Shown: piece by piece, positions 35,801 through 47,114 of the stretch
Numbering within the stretch: position 1 is the stretch's first letter
Layout: each line of letters begins with the position of its first letter
Source: Hemibagrus wyckioides
Lineage: Eukaryota > Chordata > Actinopteri > Siluriformes > Bagridae
Assembly (NCBI RefSeq): GCF_019097595.1
Contig: NC_080713.1
Location: 12,910,199 to 12,974,198, forward strand
Length of the DNA: 64,000 bases
Direction: 5' to 3'
Program-made: the position numbers and the translations under genes
Notes under the pieces: generated by a model
The model's database searches: none
The model's input: only the letters and a program-made list of their open reading frames with translations
Told to the model about the DNA's origin: nothing

Positions 35801-38800
35801 ACACTAAAGTAGTTAATCATATGGAAGTAAATTAAGAAATGCATAATAATTGTGAATTACAATGTTATTAATACATTAATGAAAAATTATGTATTTTAAT
35901 TGAAATAATAATATTGAATTTAATTTTACATCCTAATGAAGTAAGTATTGAAAAGTGAAAAGTATTTGAAAAGTAGTTCCTGCACCTGCACTTATGCAAT
36001 TGTTAAAAAACTCACTTTCCCAGACTTCTAGTGCCTGTTAACTCAAACAAAATAGCATAGTCAGTGCCTAAAGTGCACACTGCTGTTAGTACATAGAGGT
36101 GTGTTGAGAAGTGTGTTAGGGCATATTTGATGAAAAATGACTTTGTAAACACTACTTTTGACAATTTTAGCTTTTTATCTTAAATTAGTTATTATGCATT
36201 TTAATATGATATTATAATGATATTTCAGACCACTTTTTATGATAAAGATGTGAAAATGTTAATAAAAAGTCCTTCATACACTTGCACATATGAATTTGTT
36301 AGAAAGACCACTTTACCAAGTTCCAAGTACATTTAAATCTCTATAAAAGGAGTTTACAGCCTAAAGCGTACACTGCTGTTAGCATGTACAGGTCTCTAAA
36401 CAGCATTTAGGGCATATTTGATGAAAAAATAATATGTAAATATTACTTTACAGAATTTTCAGCCCTGTACTATAAAATTGGGTATTTTAATGCAAACAAT
36501 CATATTTTGTAGAATTTTTCATCTGAAAGATGTGAAAAACGTCACTGAAATGTGCATTTTTTAGAACAACTTTCCCATGTTCCTAGTGCATTAAAACTCT
36601 CTAAATAGTATTTTCACCACCTTTAGCCCACACTGCTGTCAGCACATAGAGGTTTGTCTAGAACACAGGGCATGGCAGGGGGATCACTCTCATATCAAAT
36701 TTCCATATCAATTTTACCACAATCAAACATTTCTATCTTTTGCCAAAATTTGCTTGTGTTTGGATGGGATCTATTTCAGTAATAGACATAAAGTTCATCT
36801 GCCCTTTAAAAGTCTGTTCTGTCATCATCTCAGTTTACTACCAAAATGGTTCTTAAATCACTATGGCTCCCAAATCTAGACGAATATGTGCTGTTCTTGA
36901 GGTGATTGTCACCTATTCTCTCATCATTTAACACTTGTGGAATGTCTGTACATAAGCAGGCAACTTCTGTATCAGTAAGCACAACATGAACATGCCAAAA
37001 CTTGCTTAATCACACACCACAAACACTCTGGCTTTTGATATGTAAAGGAAGATATCTTCAATGGTTTGAAATTGAAAATGGCTGCACTTTAAAACTTTGT
37101 TTCGTCTTGGATCAATACATATTCTGGTTCTGCCATTGGGCTTCTGTACCCATTACCATACTACTGATCAAATCCATACTCCCTTAGATTTGAAAAAAAA
37201 GTTCACTCAAATACTGTGATGCAAGTCTGTAATTCAGTGCTTTACAGTTTAGTAATAGAATTTAACAGTTAATGCGAATTCTGACTAGGAGTTAGAGTAC
37301 GGTGAATAAGAAAGGATAGTGTGGTTATATCTTCTAGTTCTAGTTAGGACTCTAACTGTTGCATTTTGGACCAAATGGAGCTTGTTTATATACACTCACT
37401 GGAACATTCTTTCAGTATGGCATTACAGTAATCTGACCTAGAGGTAACAAAAGGATGAGCTAGTTTTACAGCATCAAGTAGTGGCATTATATTTCTTAAC
37501 TTAGCAATATTTATGAGATGAAAGAAGGCTATCCTAGAAATATTATCTATGTGAAATAATATGAATGATAATATGTGAGAAATGAAATATTAGAGTAATA
37601 ATTACTAATCACACCAAGGACTTTTACAGAGGCACATGAAACATAAAGGATCAAAGGTAACAGCCCAGGAACCTTATTTCTAGCTGTATGCAGTCCTTGT
37701 ACGTGTACTTCTATCTCAACTCTGTTTAATGCACACAGTCCTCGATTTAGTATTGTAACGCTTCAATATTGTAATGCTAAAAACTTTGGAAAAAAAGAAA
37801 GATACTTTGCTAACTCACTGTACTTATAGAAAAGAAAATAGGTATCAGGCAGTTAAATAATGTTTAAAAAACTTTGTCCACAGTCATCTATACAGAATGT
37901 GTAAGCTTTGTTTAATAATGATGATGCAATGGCACAATTGCATCACTGGCAATTTAACAACTGGTATCTGATTACAAACTGAACTGATTAAACTGATCAG
38001 CTGGCCTGAGCTTATGTCCATTGGCAACTGGATAATAATGATAATAATAATAATAATAATTTATATTGTCAGAAGTCATAAGCAGGAAGCGTGCTATAAT
38101 GACAGTGCAAACAAAGACTCAAAATGTGAAAAGTCTTTGCTAGCTGTTAACACAGTTTTCTTCAGAAGATGCACATGGCTGTTTTGAAGCTTGAGTGTTG
38201 GGTCAATTTACATGTTTATTAATTTTTTGTATTTTGTGGTGATTAGGAGCAAACATCATTATACAGCAGGTCCTCAGTTTACGACATCCTCGACCTACGG
38301 CATTTCGTGGTTACGTCGCGATGTCCCATAAATTTATTAAGAAAGTCTTGTTCCATCATTCCGACGTACGGTGTTTGCGACGTTAAAACAAATTTCGTGT
38401 GGGAACTAGTTGTTGAGCGCAGCGGACGAATACGTCGCCACGCTGTGCTATACGAGGAAGACGGCTTTGTTTACATTCGCCGGCGTAGGTGAGTGACATA
38501 CACTACCAGTCAAAAGTTTGGACACACCTTTTAATTCAATGTTTTTTGTTTAGGGATTTATTTTCTACATTCTAGAACAATACTGAAGATTTCAAAACTA
38601 TGAAATAACACACATGGACTTAAGTAATCTATATGTAATGACAAAAAACAACAGTCAGTTGTTATTTTAAGACACGAAGGTCAGGTGTTGTGGAATAGTT
38701 CTTGCAAGAACAGTATTGTCAAGTGCATTTGCAAATCCCATCAAGCACCATGATGAAACTAGCTCACATGAAGACCATTCCAGTAAGGCAAGACCAAAAC

Positions 38801-39715
38801 TTACCTCTGCTGCAGAGGAGAAGTTCATTTAGAGTTGCCAGCCTCAGAAATCACCAATTAATAGCACCTCAGATTAGAGCCGTTATGAAGGCTTTACAGA
38901 GCATAAGTAGCAGACATATCTCAATATCAACTGTTCAAAGGACATTATTGTGTATTTCGGCCGCCTTCAGCATTGTTTTACAATGTAGAAAGAAATAAAC
39001 ATCAGGAAAGACCATGGAATTAGAAGGTGTGTCCAAACTTTTGACTGGTAGTGTAGGTACCTATGTACAGTATGTGAGTTCCGACTTATGGCGAAAATCG
39101 GGTTACGTTGCGCCGTAGGAACGGAATTCCAACGTAAGTCGAGGACCCCCTGTATATGGAATTTGGGTAATTACAGGTCACATGGGTACTTGCTTTTTTT
39201 GGTGCTGGAGCAATTCACAGGCAGTTGTATGGTGCCCTCAATGGTCAATTCAAGATTACATTGGGCAGATGCCCTGGAACAGAGTGACATACACAACTGC
39301 ATTTAAGGTTATTCAAAGAATTCATCAATGTTACAAATGTAGCATTTAGTGTGGGTTTGTAAAATGACTTATTCAAGTATTTTAATGATTGATTACTTTC
39401 TTACCCTATCTAACCCTTGCTAAAGGCCAATGGCAGACATGTTTTTTTTGTTTCTTTTTGTTTTTTGTATGCCACCAGGTTAACATTAACAGTATACCTA
39501 AAAATTAAGATACAGCTGCAGATTATGAAGCTCTATTTTACAGTTCCTGAGAAAAAGTTTTTTAACTGAGTCCTACCTTCTATTGTTGACCATGTTAAAA
39601 ACTCTGCAGACCTTCTCAGGAGTCTTGAAAGGGCCATATTTTGTTCAAGTGTATAAAAAGAATCATATTTGAGTGAATTCAACTCAATTAAGATAAATAA
39701 AAATACTAATCCACA

Positions 39716-39773
<58 letters not shown>

Positions 39774-42700
39774 GACATCCTTCTTTAGTTCACCAGCAAG
39801 CAATGTTCTAAAATTCTGGTTTACCTTTTATGTTGAACTTTATTTTAATTGTCCTCAAAACTAAATTTTGTTGTTAGGTTAATCCACAGATTTCTTTTGA
39901 TTAAAGCCATGGGCTCTGAACACATTCGAAATAAATGTCTTCTAAATTTTGATTTGAAACTGTTGGTTGGCTGGATTACATTTACTGGGTTGCCAAGAGC
40001 CATATGCTTGATACCTCTGATATAGGGTGCAAATGAGTGTTTGCACTTGCTATGATTATCTGTGTCTTTATGTCTCAAGGTTTCAGATGACCATATAGAG
40101 CCAAACAATGATGTGCCCAACATGGATCAGGTGTGTCATGAGACTGCTGGACAGCAATGCACTGCTCTCACTGATCAAAGGATAAAAGTTGGTAGAGAAA
40201 TGCAAGTTGTAATGCAACAAGATAATGCTGAATTCACAATGATGTCAACAGCCTCCATGCCACAGCCAAACAGGACAAATCAAGTCAGCCACACAACTCT
40301 CCTGGTGCCCAACAATTGTGTGCACAAGGATGGCATTTGGGTGGATGAGAGCATAGCAGAATGTAACTACAACAAAGAAAGTAAAAATATGGATGTAGCA
40401 ATAGCAGAATTAACAGATTCTACAAATGTGTCTGAGGCAGACACTGCTGATGTCACAGAATGCTTAACTCTTTCTATATATGAGAGGGAACAATGCAATG
40501 CCATTTTTCAAGACAAATCAACCCCAGTACTTGACATGAGTCATGGAGAATCGGAAATAATGGAGAGTGTTATTACACAAAATAGAAATTCTGCTCTTGT
40601 TCTTAATAGTTTTATAGAAAATGTACAGGGGTTTGCAGCAGACACTGTTAGACATGATACTAGTAAATTGGAAACAATAAGCAGCATTGGACATAAGGAT
40701 AATAACACTGAAGCAATGAAGTTTGATAGTATTGAAAAAATGAAGAAGCAAGATCAAAGTAAAGAGAAAAAGATGGGCAATGAAACTGAGCAGACAGTTG
40801 ATAGCAAAGGTGTAAGCACGAATTTTATCTCTGAGCAAGGTACAGGAATTTATAAATCTAAAAAGCAACCAGAATTGGAAGAACTGGAGACTCATTTAAG
40901 AGTAGAAAAAACAAAGATATATACAAAAATACTACAAGAAAAACACACTGTTGAGTCTAGGGACCAATCTGTTGTTTCTCCTATCATAATTCTTCCTGAC
41001 ACACGAGAAACAGTCATCAAAAATGTAGCAAAGATGAGAGCTATGCCATTTACTCCAGAAATCAAGGTTACAGTCCCAGAAAAAGTCAAACAAGAGGAGC
41101 CATTCAGTGTCCCTAGAACAGATGTTTTTTTTTCAGAACATGAGAGAGTTACCCATCCAGTAGTTCATGACATTACACTTATGCATAGAGATAATGAACC
41201 TTCTTCTGAGGAGTCGATGGTTATTGCCTCAGGAGCTCCAAACAAAAATATCAGAGATGACAAAGTAGAAATAATTGTAGAGCCTCTATATGTAATGCCT
41301 CCTCAGCATGAAAATAATCTTGGCTTCTTTCCATCAGACCAGAGAACCATAGAAGTTAAAACAGAAAACCTAGAGACTCAAATGTGGGATAATGAAGAAC
41401 CATCAGATAATGATTGGAGTAGTGGAAATGACAACAATAACATCCCTATAATCAGCATAGCATGTGCTGATGATTTTTTACCCATTCAAGAACAGGAGAA
41501 AGAATATGGAAAACTTGTCTTTCAAGATCCTGTTAATCAAGACAGTGCAGCTCTTTACATGCAAGCCCATTCATCTTCATATATCCCCATAACACATGTA
41601 GAAAGCAGTACAGAAAACACTATAAAACAGGAAATAGTACCAGAGTCTTTGACAATCATTAGAGAGGTGGTGGGTCATTTTAACAGTGGATCTATTCAAA
41701 ACACAAATCAAATAATTGAGAAAGCTGCGTTCCAAAAAGAAGTAACTGAGAGAAGGAACTTGGTGGGGACTCAACTGACCTCTGATGTGTTCTCAGCATT
41801 ATCACCAAAAGCACTTCAAAATACAATTGTTTGTAACACTGAGGTCTGTCCAGACAAAGAAGCAAAAGTGGAAGTAGATGCTGACAGGTGTCAAAGAGAT
41901 AAACCTGCTATGGAAAAACTTGGCCTAACAACACCAGTTGGACCAACACTTCCCCCACTTAGCCCAGCCAGTTTGCGTAAGCTTATGGCAAAAAATAACC
42001 CAAACTTGGAAAGCCAGGGTTCTACTGTCACCCTATTAGGGGATGGAAGTGAGAAGAAAGGAGATGATAGTGGAGGCAGCACACCCACATCCACTCTGTC
42101 CTGCGAGAGCAGCCCTAAAATGAAACGACGAGACAGTCTTACTCTTATCCCCTCTGCTACCCCAGAGGAACTGGCATCTGGGGCACGGAGAAAAATCTAT
42201 CTTGCTAAAGCAAAGTCTGAAGATGAAGGCTCAGACATCCAAAACAAGAGAGACAGCCCATACATGTCACCCAGCCAGGCACGCAGGGCTGCTTTTTTGC
42301 AACTGCAGAGTGGACAACAAGCACAGCAAATGGAAAAACGTTCACCTATGTTAGGTCGCCGTAAAACCATGCTGGATGTGCAGAAATCAAAGGAGGAGCC
42401 TTCAGAAGATATTAACTTGTCAAACACAGAGAGCAAACCAGCAGAAAAAGAAAAACTAGATCCCTACAAAGGTAACAAATATTCCAACCTTTTCACCTTT
42501 TAAGACAAAGCATCTAAAGATATTAAGTTAAGGGCTGCAATCTAGAAAAAAATTATTTCTTACCAGAAATATCTTGCTATACAGTTAGAATTCAGCTTTA
42601 GTGGCTAGCTTGCCTGAGAGCATATATCAGTGTTCTTGATCAGGCATTTCGCATTATCCCTGTCTCAAATTAACGATTCACCTTTCACATGTCACTTTTG

Positions 42701-44744
42701 TATTTTCTTTCACTTTTAATGTACTTTTGTGCAACAGTACAGTAGCTGCTATTTAATGGATGGCTTGTGGTATCAATGAACAAAGAATGTTGGCTAGGAA
42801 ATTAAAATGAAATAAATGAAAGACAATGTAACCAGATCCTAGGATTTTATACAGTTTAAATAATAATATTTAAAATATTAATTAATATTGTTTTATATCA
42901 CAGTATAGTTGTATTCCTGAATCTGATTTGGGGTAATTCTTGGTAGCAAGACAACCAGCATTTTTTTCTGATTTTATTCATTTCAAACAAAAGAGGCTAT
43001 AAGGGAATGGCAATTCATAGCAATTGTAATTTGATAACAAAAATTAACTTTTATTGCTAATGTTCTATAACACTGCATGTTACTGTAAAGCATTAAAAGC
43101 CTAATGCATTATTCATTAATAAATTAAAACTGTAGTCAAAGGCAAATTGTTTGTTATTGGCCATATCACACTACCCTGCCATGTTTTATTTATTTTTTTG
43201 TACATCTCCACAATTAGTTCGTGTGTTATTCCTTACTTATATAGACTATATATATACACGACTACATATGAATATTAATGCTGACTAGATTGTCAGCTGG
43301 CTGAGCTTGCACACTGGGTCATGTTTAGAGTGGACTGACTTTAGAATCTGAAAAATGATAGAGGGAAATGGAAAGTCTAGATATTGTTTATCTTCACCCA
43401 GTTTTTCCTTTCCCATCAGCTCCTCAGGTAATCCGCAAGATCAGGGGAGAACCTTTTTCAGATGCCTTGGGCCACTTAAAGCTGTGGTGTCAATTCTTTA
43501 ATGTACTTGGTGACTCCACAATCAAATGGTTTAAAGATGACATAGAGATTGCAGAAATAAAAAGAAGGTAACTTTGTTTCCTTACACTGTGTGGTCACAC
43601 ATTTTTCCTGTATACAATTTTATACTGCAGATTTCAGATAAAAGAATAATAATTAATAGTTTATATTATTACTAAATAATTTTAGTTTAAAGAGACACAG
43701 TAAAATGAAACTCAAATGCCGTGCAGATTGACAGGTTGTATGCTCATGAATTCCATAAGGGCTATAAAAGTGTCCCTTAATTGTTTTATATGACATGAGA
43801 ATATACCTTTCTTAGTGCAGGAGATGAGAGTCAAGTGGCACTGGCTATTGTTCAAGCATCATGCAGAGACTGTGGAGTTTATGGCTGCACAATCAAGAAT
43901 GAATATGGCACTGACACAACTGACTACCTACTCAGCTCAGACAGTAAATTTGCATTTGACATCTCATTTAGCAGTGAAATGAAACAGTATTATAAAACTA
44001 ATCATAAATATTCAATCTGTCCTTATTCTTTGGCAGTACTGGCTGAGTTCTTCTTACGAGATGATTCAGAAGGTATGGGTATCTTTAAGAGGATGTTTTA
44101 TATGACAATGTATTGTTTTATGAGTATAGATCCTTTACAGGTCTTGTTTTGCATTCTTCTCAGTGGGAGAGGAGATTGAGATGACACCCTTGCTGTTCAA
44201 CAAAGGCTTGGTGGACCCAGGCTACTGGGGTAATAAGTTCTTTGGTCGCATTATGATGGAGGAGCTGCAAATTGGGGAAGGAAGTGCACACAAAATCAGC
44301 AGAGCCAAGGTCATCTACGGTCTGGATCCTATCTTTGATTCAGGAACCACCTGCATTGTCAAAGTCAGAAATCAAATTGTGTATGGGACCAAAGAGGAAA
44401 ACTGCTTGGCTGATATAAATTTAGAGATCACCAAACAGGTATGTGATTTGATACATTTCATTGATTCTTTTACCAAAAATAAAATAGTAGTTACATGACA
44501 TTTAGGGGAAGTACTCTCCTTATTCATTAAAATTAATTATTATACATATAAACTTAAAATTTTTTATTTTTTTTACAGTAATTTATTCTTAAATTTGGAC
44601 TACCTAAGAAGGTGAAAAATGTTTTTATTTATGTTGTCTATTTATGTTTCCTTAGGAATGTAAAATCCATAACACAATCCGGGAGTACTGCAAAATCTTT
44701 GCTGCTGAGGCAAGAGTGATTGATAAATTTGGTTTCGGATTAGA
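27807..44744 (+). CDS. alpk3: ALPK3 alpha-protein kinase 3, coding exons 1-10 (incomplete 3')
   Basis: ALPK3 is a striated-muscle atypical (alpha) kinase-family protein associated with the nucleus and sarcomeric M-band; loss of human ALPK3 causes cardiomyopathy. Ten exons join with consistent phases: 27807-27937, 28933-29054, 30487-30604, 30831-32232, 40080-42471, 43420-43567, 43816-43943, 44037-44072, 44164-44438, 44656-44744. They total 4,841 nt, about 1,613 residues, against about 1,700-1,900 in human. Order: Ig domain 1 (about residues 55-150, LTEETQP, FTCVVTGYP, TWYKDD), long acidic and Ser-rich linker (150-1388) ending in the conserved TPEELASGARRK block, Ig domain 2 (1389-1490, APQVIRKIRGE, LKLWCQFFN), then the alpha-kinase N-lobe (GEEIEMTP, VIYGLDPIF, CIVKV, REYCKIFAAEAR). 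The C-lobe exons with the catalytic and zinc-binding residues are not in the window. All identified splice sites are GT/AG and the exons are open, so the gene looks functional up to that point. Confidence 0.95.
28933..29054 (+). CDS. alpk3: alpk3 coding exon 2 (Ig1, first half)
   Basis: Acceptor TGTTCAG precedes RSTFCTVMSQLTEETQPCFE and the end FTCVVTG, then donor GTAGGT. The Cys in FTCVV is the B-strand Ig cysteine. 122 nt. Confidence 0.93.
29796..29842. repeat. AT microsatellite in alpk3 intron 2
   Basis: About 23 uninterrupted AT units. Confidence 0.95.
30487..30604 (+). CDS. alpk3: alpk3 coding exon 3 (Ig1, middle)
   Basis: Acceptor TTCATAG, then YPVPELTWYKDDMELDRYCG, LPKYEIF and HTLHIY, donor GTATGT. 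The WYKDD tryptophan is the Ig core Trp. 118 nt, phase 1 in and phase 2 out. Confidence 0.94.
30831..32232 (+). CDS. alpk3: alpk3 coding exon 4 (Ig1 end plus linker)
   Basis: Acceptor TTTTTAG precedes the end of Ig1 (DDAAIYQVSARNSKG, then CSGVLEVGTM). The highly conserved EYKIHQRFFAKLKQKAELKR follows, then a long charged linker with little conservation. It ends VHE before donor GTGAGT in phase 0. The F-strand cysteine of Ig1 is replaced (YQVSA), as it is in human ALPK3. 1,402 nt. Confidence 0.95.
32526..32573 (+). CDS. alpk3: Possible small alpk3 exon (uncertain)
   Basis: A TTACAG acceptor is followed by in-frame KEFCQSVNKYRAEISA and a GTGAGA donor at 32574 that keeps phase 0, which would give a 48-nt cassette. 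The donor lacks the usual G at -1. Exon 4 joins directly to the exon at 40080 in frame without it, so inclusion is optional. Confidence 0.3.
33265..35100 (+). mobile_element. Possible LTR-retrotransposon remnant with internal repeats
   Basis: The 33340-33466 stretch (GTTTATTAAAACCTTGTTCC ... CAGTCATGTGACA) resembles the 3' part of a fish gypsy LTR. It is followed by GAATAGTTCACCC, similar to the ATACTTCGCC motif next to the LTR at 58.6 kb, then ATGGAAACAGC, a possible gag start at 33483. The rest is a degenerate repeat region. No second LTR was found. Inference only. Confidence 0.35.
33880..34890 (+). repeat. Degenerate coding-like repeat (CAAGCCMTGTTCCATGCTGA)
   Basis: Units of about 40-75 bases resemble CAAGCCCTGTTCCATGCTGA plus GGCCAATGTGGCAGCCTCC. 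Read in the best frame they give QALFHAEANVAAS-like peptides, for example LLHAMLPAQADIAAS and VLLQAMLPAAADVVAS at 34650-34780. Frames shift between units, so this is a decayed repeat rather than a current gene. Confidence 0.6.
35200..35940. other. alpk3 intron 4, AT-rich, nothing recognised
   Basis: No exon or transposon protein was found in this part of the 7.8-kb intron. Confidence 0.5.
35955..36680. repeat. About 290-bp tandem repeat, 2-3 copies
   Basis: AGGGCATATTTGATGAAAAA recurs at 36118 and 36409, and CACTGCTGTT at 36078, 36371 and 36631. This gives periods of about 291-293 and 260. Copies are substantially diverged. Confidence 0.75.
37290..37745 (-). mobile_element. L2/Rex-like LINE fragment (RT C-terminal part)
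   Basis: The minus strand reads a degraded RT thumb region: SDYCNAI-like at about 37422-37402 (usual SRLDYCNALL) and an AFFHLINIAKLRNI-like stretch near 37525-37480. Its plus-strand text is a very common fish interspersed repeat. Truncated and inactive. Confidence 0.6.
38030..38062. repeat. AAT trinucleotide microsatellite
   Basis: About 10 AAT units. Confidence 0.9.
38264..39152. mobile_element. Tigger-like (pogo) non-autonomous transposon
   Basis: The left end CAGCAGGTCCTCAGTTTACG and the reverse complement of the right end (CAGGGGGTCCTCGACTTACG) match. Both are flanked by TA (38262-38263 and 39153-39154). It is GC- and CpG-richer than the surrounding intron. A Tc1-type element is inserted in its middle. 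No transposase was found. The Tigger assignment rests on end similarity. Confidence 0.75.
38501..39053. mobile_element. Nested Tc1-type miniature element, 553 bp
   Basis: Ends CACTACCAGTCAAAAGTTTG and its exact reverse complement at 39034-39053, flanked by TA on both sides (38499-38500, 39054-39055). It keeps scrambled transposase remnants (38702-38998, for example LPLLQRRSSFRVASLRN) with the catalytic region deleted. It splits the Tigger-like element. Confidence 0.9.
39718..39774. repeat. ATT trinucleotide microsatellite
   Basis: About 19 ATT units, 300 bp upstream of the large alpk3 exon. Confidence 0.95.
40080..42471 (+). CDS. alpk3: alpk3 coding exon 5 (large linker exon)
   Basis: Acceptor TGTCTCAAG at 40071-40079, donor GTAACA after 42471, 2,392 nt fully open. 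Most of it is an acidic, Ser/Thr-rich, probably disordered linker. The last 150 codons carry the conserved block ATPEELASGARRKIYLAKAK, SPYMSPSQARR, RSPMLGRRKTMLDVQKSKEE, matching the human region just before Ig2. It starts in phase 0 and ends in phase 1. Confidence 0.92.
42490..43400. other. alpk3: alpk3 intron 5
   Basis: AT-rich; no exon or mobile element was recognised. Confidence 0.6.
43420..43567 (+). CDS. alpk3: alpk3 coding exon 6 (Ig2, first half)
   Basis: Acceptor TTCCCATCAG, then APQVIRKIRGEPFSDALGHL, KLWCQFFNVLGDSTIKWFKD, donor GTAACT. Ig2 Cys and Trp are present. 148 nt. Confidence 0.95.
43816..43943 (+). CDS. alpk3: alpk3 coding exon 7 (Ig2, second half)
   Basis: Acceptor TTTCTTAG, then SAGDESQVALAIVQAS, DCGVYGCTIKNEYG, TDTTDYLLSSD, donor GTAAAT. 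The second Ig cysteine is in YGCTI. 128 nt, ending in phase 1. Confidence 0.94.
44037..44072 (+). CDS. alpk3: alpk3 coding exon 8 (36-nt microexon)
   Basis: Acceptor CTTTGGCAG and donor GTATGG bound 36 nt coding ILAEFFLRDDSE, aligned with the VLSGFISREEGE stretch of human ALPK3 between Ig2 and the kinase domain. Phase 1 on both sides. Confidence 0.88.
44164..44438 (+). CDS. alpk3: alpk3 coding exon 9 (alpha-kinase N-lobe)
   Basis: Acceptor TTCTTCTCAG, then VGEEIEMTPLLFNKGLVDPG, WGNKFFGRIM, AKVIYGLDPIFDSG, TCIVKVRNQIVYG, donor GTATGT in phase 0. The Lys in CIVKV is the expected nucleotide-binding lysine position of the alpha-kinase fold. 275 nt. Confidence 0.95.
44656..44744 (+). CDS. alpk3: alpk3 coding exon 10 (last one visible)
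   Basis: Acceptor TTTCCTTAG, then ECKIHNTIREYCKIFAAEAR, VIDKFGFGL plus two bases before donor GTAAGT. The expected continuation (a VPEIIPLYLIHRP-like stretch) was not found between 44745 and 64000. 89 nt, phase 2 out. Confidence 0.93.
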
Positions 44745-47110
44745 GTAAGTCTCTCTCTGTGTGTCTCTCTCTCTCTCTCTCTGTTGCATGCTGGGAGTTG
44801 GGTGAGTGCAGTGCAGGGTGAGAATCATTTGGTGAGAGCAGGATACCAGTTTACATCTGTTTTTTTCCTTTTTCCCTCTAATTGTGTATGACTGGGTCAG
44901 GGTTTTGAGCTGACTAGACTGTTTGTGCTTTCTATAGCGATTGCAATCTCTCCGCCACCTCTGCAAAAATTACCATCTCTAACTGTCCACCTTTTCTCCC
45001 AAATGAAGCGCTAGAGTGTGAGCTTAAGCGCTTCGGTAAATTCGCGAGCGCTTTTAAAAAGATTTCTCTGGGCTGTAAACATCATGCTCTACAACATGTC
45101 TCATCATTTAGGAGACAAGTGTTCATGTTTCTGAAGTCGCCAGAAAACAGGCTGGATATGTCCTTCCGCGTGAAGCATGAAGGGAGAACTTTTATGATTT
45201 ATGCAAGTACTGGAAATATAAAGTGTTTTGAGTGTGGTTACACAAGCGGCTGACCTGTTCTCATAGAGGGCACGATGAAGTGGCAGGGTGCAATTTATTG
45301 TTTTATTAATATTTATGCTCCCAATGTTGGGTCTGATAGAATAGTCTTTGTTAATAACATACAGGCAGCTTTTGAAACAATTGACAGTGATTACATTATA
45401 ATAGGTGGGGACTGGAACTGTACAGCTGATTTCAACCTCAATAGGCTCAGTGAAGAACCAAATCTACAATCCAGTAAACATCTAGGGATTATTACTCCAG
45501 ATTAACTTAGTAGATGCATGGCAAATCCTACATCCAAATGTTAAACAATACACATAGGTTAAAGCTTTGAAGAGTAGAATGACTGCAGGAAGAATTGACA
45601 GATTGTATATATCTCAAGGTCTTAGATCGAAGTTGGCTGACAGTACTATCAGACCAGTTGGTTTCTCTGACCACCATCTTATTACTATCACTATTCTTTT
45701 AAAGCAAGGACTTAATAGATCTCAGTGGCATTTCAACAATAAACTGCTTCAGGATGAAGTTTTCTTCGGGTACTTCAGAATTTTCTGGGATAAGTGGAAA
45801 GCAAAAAAAACAATTCTTTGAGTCACTAAACCAATGGTGGGAAGGGGGGTAAGCACAAATAAGAAATTACTGTCAAGAGAATATCTCTTTATCTTCTTTC
45901 ATGCTAAAACAAGCTGTAAAGGACTTGGATCAGCAAATTAAACAAATCAAGACTGACCTTTTAAATGGGGTCAGAAACAGAAGTAAAGAGACATTACAGA
46001 TGAAGCAGTTGCAGTTGAAATCTTTGTTACAGGAAAAGGTGAAAGGAGCTCTGGTGAGGTCATGATACATTCAGCTTAAAGACATGGATGCTTCAAGCAC
46101 CTTCTTCTTCAACTTAGAGAAGACAACTGTGAAAGATCAGTGCATGGTGGGCCTGAGAAGCCCAGATGGATGTAGGAGAAATGAGAAGATTTACCATGGA
46201 CTTCTATGCCGGTTTGCACAGCAAGAAACATTGTGATGAGTTGAGTGTTCAAGAACTCATAAAAGATCTCCCCCAGCTAAGCAGTACAGAACAGACTGAG
46301 CTGGAGAGAGGATTAAACTTTGAGGAACTCACAGTAGCTGTCAACCAGCTGGCATGTGGACGTGCACCTGAGTAGACGGACTCACCACGGAATTTTACAA
46401 ACATTTCTGGGGGGTTATAGGACCGGACCTGCATGAGGTCTTGGTGAAATTTTTCAATGAAAACCTACTCCCGACCTCCTGTAGAAGAGTGGTTCTGATA
46501 CTGCTTCCTAAAAAAGGAGATTTGACATAACTCAGAATTGAAGACCTGTTGCTCTTTTGTGCACTGATTATAAAATACTTTCTAGAGCTCTGTCCAACAG
46601 GTTTAAACCGTATATAGGCCTACTTGTACATATGGACGAGACTTATTGTATTACTGATCGGACAATTCTGGACAATTTATACCTAATGAAAGATGTCTTA
46701 GATGTATGTAAATTTTATAATCAAAATGTTGGGATTGTATCCTGAGATCAAGAAAAAACCTTTGACAGAATAGACCATAACTTTCTGTTTTACACTTTCA
46801 AAGCTTTTGGTGTTGGAGAAAGGTTTATATCTTGGGTGAAGCTTCTTTATAATAATGCTTCATGAACGGTTAAGGTGGGTGGGGGCCTCAGTAGCAGTAG
46901 AAAGAGGAATAAGACAAGGATGTCCCATTTCTGGACAGCTGTACTCTTTGGCAGTTGAGCCTCTTTTATGCTTTTTAAGAAAACATTTGACTGGCTTCAG
47001 TCTACCAGGCCAAGTTATAAACATCCAAAGTTTTGAATGGAATTCTATCTGGAAAAAGGCCACTTTGAGCTTCTGTACCAGGAATACTGGAATTCCAATC
47101 GCTTAGAAAA
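44745..47110 (+). mobile_element. Tx1/L1-like LINE relic in the kinase-domain intron
   Basis: From about 44790 a LINE 5' region leads into ORF1 remnants ending in a zinc-knuckle-like KCFECG (about 45217-45234). The endonuclease follows (GAIYCFINIYAPN, IIGGDWNCT, RIDRLYIS, FSDHHL at 45283-45690; Asp, Asn and SDH motifs kept), then RT fragments (SRALSNRFKPYIG at 46580, EKTFDRIDHNF at 46755, RGIRQGCPISGQLYSLAVEP at 46903). Stops and frameshifts are common and the YADD region onward is missing, so it is dead. It is in the same orientation as alpk3. Confidence 0.8.
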
Positions 47111-47114
47111 GTAA

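Noticed and set aside
40518..42436. Minus-strand frames across the large alpk3 exon
   Set aside because: Shadows of the 2.4-kb plus-strand coding exon.
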